Under the pieces are notes generated by a model. That model had not been told where the DNA came from. It saw nothing but the letters and a program-made list of their open reading frames with translations, and made no database searches. Made by a program: the position numbers and the translations under genes. Positions 6,688-7,891 of a stretch of DNA of 7,891 nucleotides are shown in pieces. Position 1 is the first letter of the stretch. Each line of letters begins with the position of its first letter. The stretch is from an uncultured Bacteroidia bacterium (lineage in GTDB: Bacteria > Bacteroidota > Bacteroidia > Bacteroidales > UBA932), in NCBI GenBank assembly GCA_902796455.1, contig CADBPH010000112.1, positions 1 through 7,891 on the forward strand. Direction: 5' to 3'.

Positions 6688-6719
6688 CAAATATCGAATT
6701 ATTTTGGAAGATATGCAAA
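6688..6719 (-). promoter_or_regulatory. Promoter of the esterase / SGNH / C69 operon
   Basis: On the minus strand TTTG (6719-6716) is followed after exactly 20 bp by GATATTTG (6695-6688), one mismatch from TAnnTTTG. The predicted start of transcription is near 6682, leaving a leader of about 14 nt. No comparable promoter was seen in the 19-bp and 25-bp gaps inside the operon, so this one probably drives all three genes. Confidence 0.65.
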
Positions 6720-6732
6720 CGCGGAAGCCGCG
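6720..6732. promoter_or_regulatory. Palindrome between the two divergent -33 boxes, possible operator
   Basis: CGCGG-AAG-CCGCG is a perfect inverted repeat with five-base arms. It directly abuts the -33 TTTG of the esterase operon and lies 7 bp from the -33 TTTG of the GH92 gene. A regulator bound here could control both directions. The arms are short and GC-rich, so chance cannot be excluded, and no regulator gene lies in the window. Confidence 0.3.
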
Positions 6733-6739
6733 GGGGGCC

Positions 6740-6771
6740 TTTGGATTATTTAGAGAAATTGTATAATTTTG
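6740..6771 (+). promoter_or_regulatory. Promoter of the GH92 gene
   Basis: TTTG at 6740-6743 is followed after 20 bp by TAATTTTG at 6764-6771. Both boxes match the Bacteroidetes TTTG/TAnnTTTG consensus perfectly. Transcription should start near 6777, giving an untranslated leader of about 58 nt, the longest in this window. Confidence 0.75.
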
Positions 6772-6776
6772 ATTGC

Positions 6777-6794
6777 GGAAGTCACTGCACTTCC
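6777..6794 (+). other. Predicted hairpin at the 5' end of the GH92 leader RNA
   Basis: GGAAGT-CACTGC-ACTTCC is a perfect six-base stem with a six-base loop, starting at the predicted first transcribed base. An alternative pairing joins CGGAAG (6776-6781) with CTTCCG (6794-6799). A 5'-terminal stem-loop could protect the mRNA, or the repeat could be a protein-binding site. No T-run follows, so it is not a terminator. Confidence 0.4.
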
Positions 6795-6835
6795 TTCCGG
6801 AAATCCGCCTATATAACACAAAACACTGTCGCATC

Positions 6836-7891
6836 ATGCTCCGTAACAATCCTTTCGCCTTGGCGGCGCTTTGTCTCCTGACATTGATGATGTCTTTCTC
6901 CTCGTGCGCCGGGAATGTGCCGCCGGCAAACTATGTCGATCCTTTCGTCGGAACAGCCTACGTGGGGCACACGCACCCGTCGGCCATGCTGCCGTTCGGC
7001 ATGGTCCAGGTGGGTCCCAACAACCTCATCGACACCCGTACGAGGCAATGGGACTTCTGCTCGGGCTACAACGACAAGTCCGATTCCCTGGTCGGTTTTG
7101 CGCACACCCACCTCAGCGGTACAGGCTGCCCCGATATGGGAGACATCCTTTTCATGCCGGTGACAGGGGACGTGCCTTTCACCTACATCGGCAAGGAGAC
7201 GTACGGATCGCATTTCTCCCATGACAGCGAAGAGGCCCATCCGGGCTTCTACAAAGTCCACCTGGACGACTACGACGTGGATGTGGAGCTGACCGCCACG
7301 ACGCGGGCGGGCTTCCACAAATATATCTTCCCCAAAAGCGACGCGTCCGGCGTCATGATCGACCTTGAGTACGGGACATGCGACGCCACCACGGCCAGTT
7401 TCATCAAGATTGTGGACGACAGGACCCTCGAGGGCATGCGCCGCTCCAAGGGCTTTATCCGCGACCATGTGTACTACTTCAGCGCCACTTTCTCCAAGCC
7501 CTTCGAAAAGGTGGAGACGTTCCGGGACGGGACCACCGGCGCCGGGGCCGATGTGGAAGGGACTGTGACCAAGGCAATTGTCCGTTTCAAGACGAAACGT
7601 GCCGAAAAGGTCCTCGTGAAGGTGGGCATCTCGACGGTCAGCTGCGAGGGTGCGCGGAAGAACCGCGAGGCGGAAATCCCGGGATGGAACTTCGGCAAGG
7701 TGCGGCGGGATGCGGAAAAGGTATGGAACGGATACCTCTCCAGGATAGACATTGATCCGCTGAACCAGCGGGACCTGAAGGCTTTCTACACGTCCTTGTA
7801 CCATGCGCTCATCATGCCGAACAAGATTACGGATGTGGACGGAGCCTACCGGGGATGGGACCATGAGGTCCACGTCAGCGACAAAGGCGAC
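6836..7891 (+). CDS. Glycoside hydrolase family 92 alpha-mannosidase lipoprotein, N-terminal part only
   Basis: The first 352 residues of a GH92 enzyme; full-length members have about 740-780 residues, so roughly half is missing beyond the right edge. GH92 enzymes are calcium-dependent, inverting exo-alpha-mannosidases that trim N-glycans and mannans in gut Bacteroidetes. Residues 1-24 form a lipoprotein signal ending in SFSSC with Cys24 as the lipidated residue, suggesting an outer-membrane or periplasm-facing anchor. The N-terminal domain shows NYVDPFVGT (32-40), GHTHPSAMLPFGMVQVGPN (44-62), WDFCSGY (72-78) and GFAHTHLSGTGC, which are strong family hallmarks. The tryptophan of WDFCSGY probably corresponds to the +1-subsite tryptophan described for BT3990. 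The catalytic acid and base lie in the missing part, so linkage specificity and activity cannot be judged. The start at 6836 is the ATG that gives a complete signal. It is divergent from the hydrolase operon over a 167-bp region. Confidence 0.93.
   Translation, partial: MLRNNPFALAALCLLTLMMSFSSCAGNVPPANYVDPFVGTAYVGHTHPSAMLPFGMVQVGPNNLIDTRTRQWDFCSGYNDKSDSLVGFAHTHLSGTGCPDMGDILFMPVTGDVPFTYIGKETYGSHFSHDSEEAHPGFYKVHLDDYDVDVELTATTRAGFHKYIFPKSDASGVMIDLEYGTCDATTASFIKIVDDRTLEGMRRSKGFIRDHVYYFSATFSKPFEKVETFRDGTTGAGADVEGTVTKAIVRFKTKRAEKVLVKVGISTVSCEGARKNREAEIPGWNFGKVRRDAEKVWNGYLSRIDIDPLNQRDLKAFYTSLYHALIMPNKITDVDGAYRGWDHEVHVSDKGD

Noticed and set aside
6809..7873. Minus-strand open frame of 354 codons antisense to GH92
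   Set aside because: The plus strand encodes textbook GH92 motifs. The antisense frame has no recognisable domain and reflects strand codon bias.
1..7891. Defence system, CRISPR array, prophage, transposon or tRNA gene
   Set aside because: No repeat array, transposase, integrase, terminal inverted repeats or cloverleaf-like segment was seen. All coding space is taken by metabolic or hydrolytic enzymes.

Overview
The window looks like chromosomal DNA from a GC-rich member of the Bacteroidales, plausibly a gut organism of the Alistipes/Rikenellaceae or Cryptobacteroides kind. Three things point there: promoter boxes of the Bacteroidetes type (TTTG about 18-20 bp upstream of TAnnTTTG), the near absence of Shine-Dalgarno sequences, and the protein families present (GH92 lipoprotein, C69 dipeptidase, GxDLY-SGNH esterase, FAD_oxidored lipoprotein). 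GC content was judged by eye, not calculated, and the genus is a guess. There are seven protein genes, two of them cut by the window edges. No RNA gene, insertion sequence, CRISPR array or phage gene was seen, and no gene-free stretch exceeds 170 bp.

Layout. On the minus strand at the left are a truncated FAD-dependent oxidoreductase lipoprotein (896 to 1) and, upstream of it, a two-domain RidA-superfamily protein with chorismatase (FkbO/Hyg5/XanB2)-like motifs (1989 to 964). Divergent from these is a PfkB-family sugar kinase, probably fructokinase (2084-2974, plus). Its last 22 bp overlap tail-to-tail with the end of a minus-strand block of three tightly packed hydrolase genes. In transcription order these are an alpha/beta-hydrolase esterase (6668 to 5766), a secreted GxDLY-SGNH hydrolase (5746 to 4667) and a secreted C69 dipeptidase (4641 to 2953). 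Divergent from that operon is a GH92 alpha-mannosidase lipoprotein (6836 onward, plus), cut by the right edge.

How the genes may work together. GH92 enzymes trim alpha-mannosides from N-glycans or mannans. The SGNH protein and the alpha/beta hydrolase could remove acyl groups, the C69 enzyme would cleave dipeptides, and the PfkB kinase would phosphorylate a released hexose. This suggests scavenging of glycoprotein or decorated glycan, but no SusC/SusD pair or regulator lies in the window, so a polysaccharide utilisation locus cannot be claimed. The RidA/chorismatase-like and FAD genes form a separate small unit of unknown substrate. The most interesting points are the chorismatase-like protein and its nearly leaderless predicted transcript, and the compact GH92/esterase divergent promoter with a palindrome between the two -33 boxes. 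No clearly new multi-gene system was identified.
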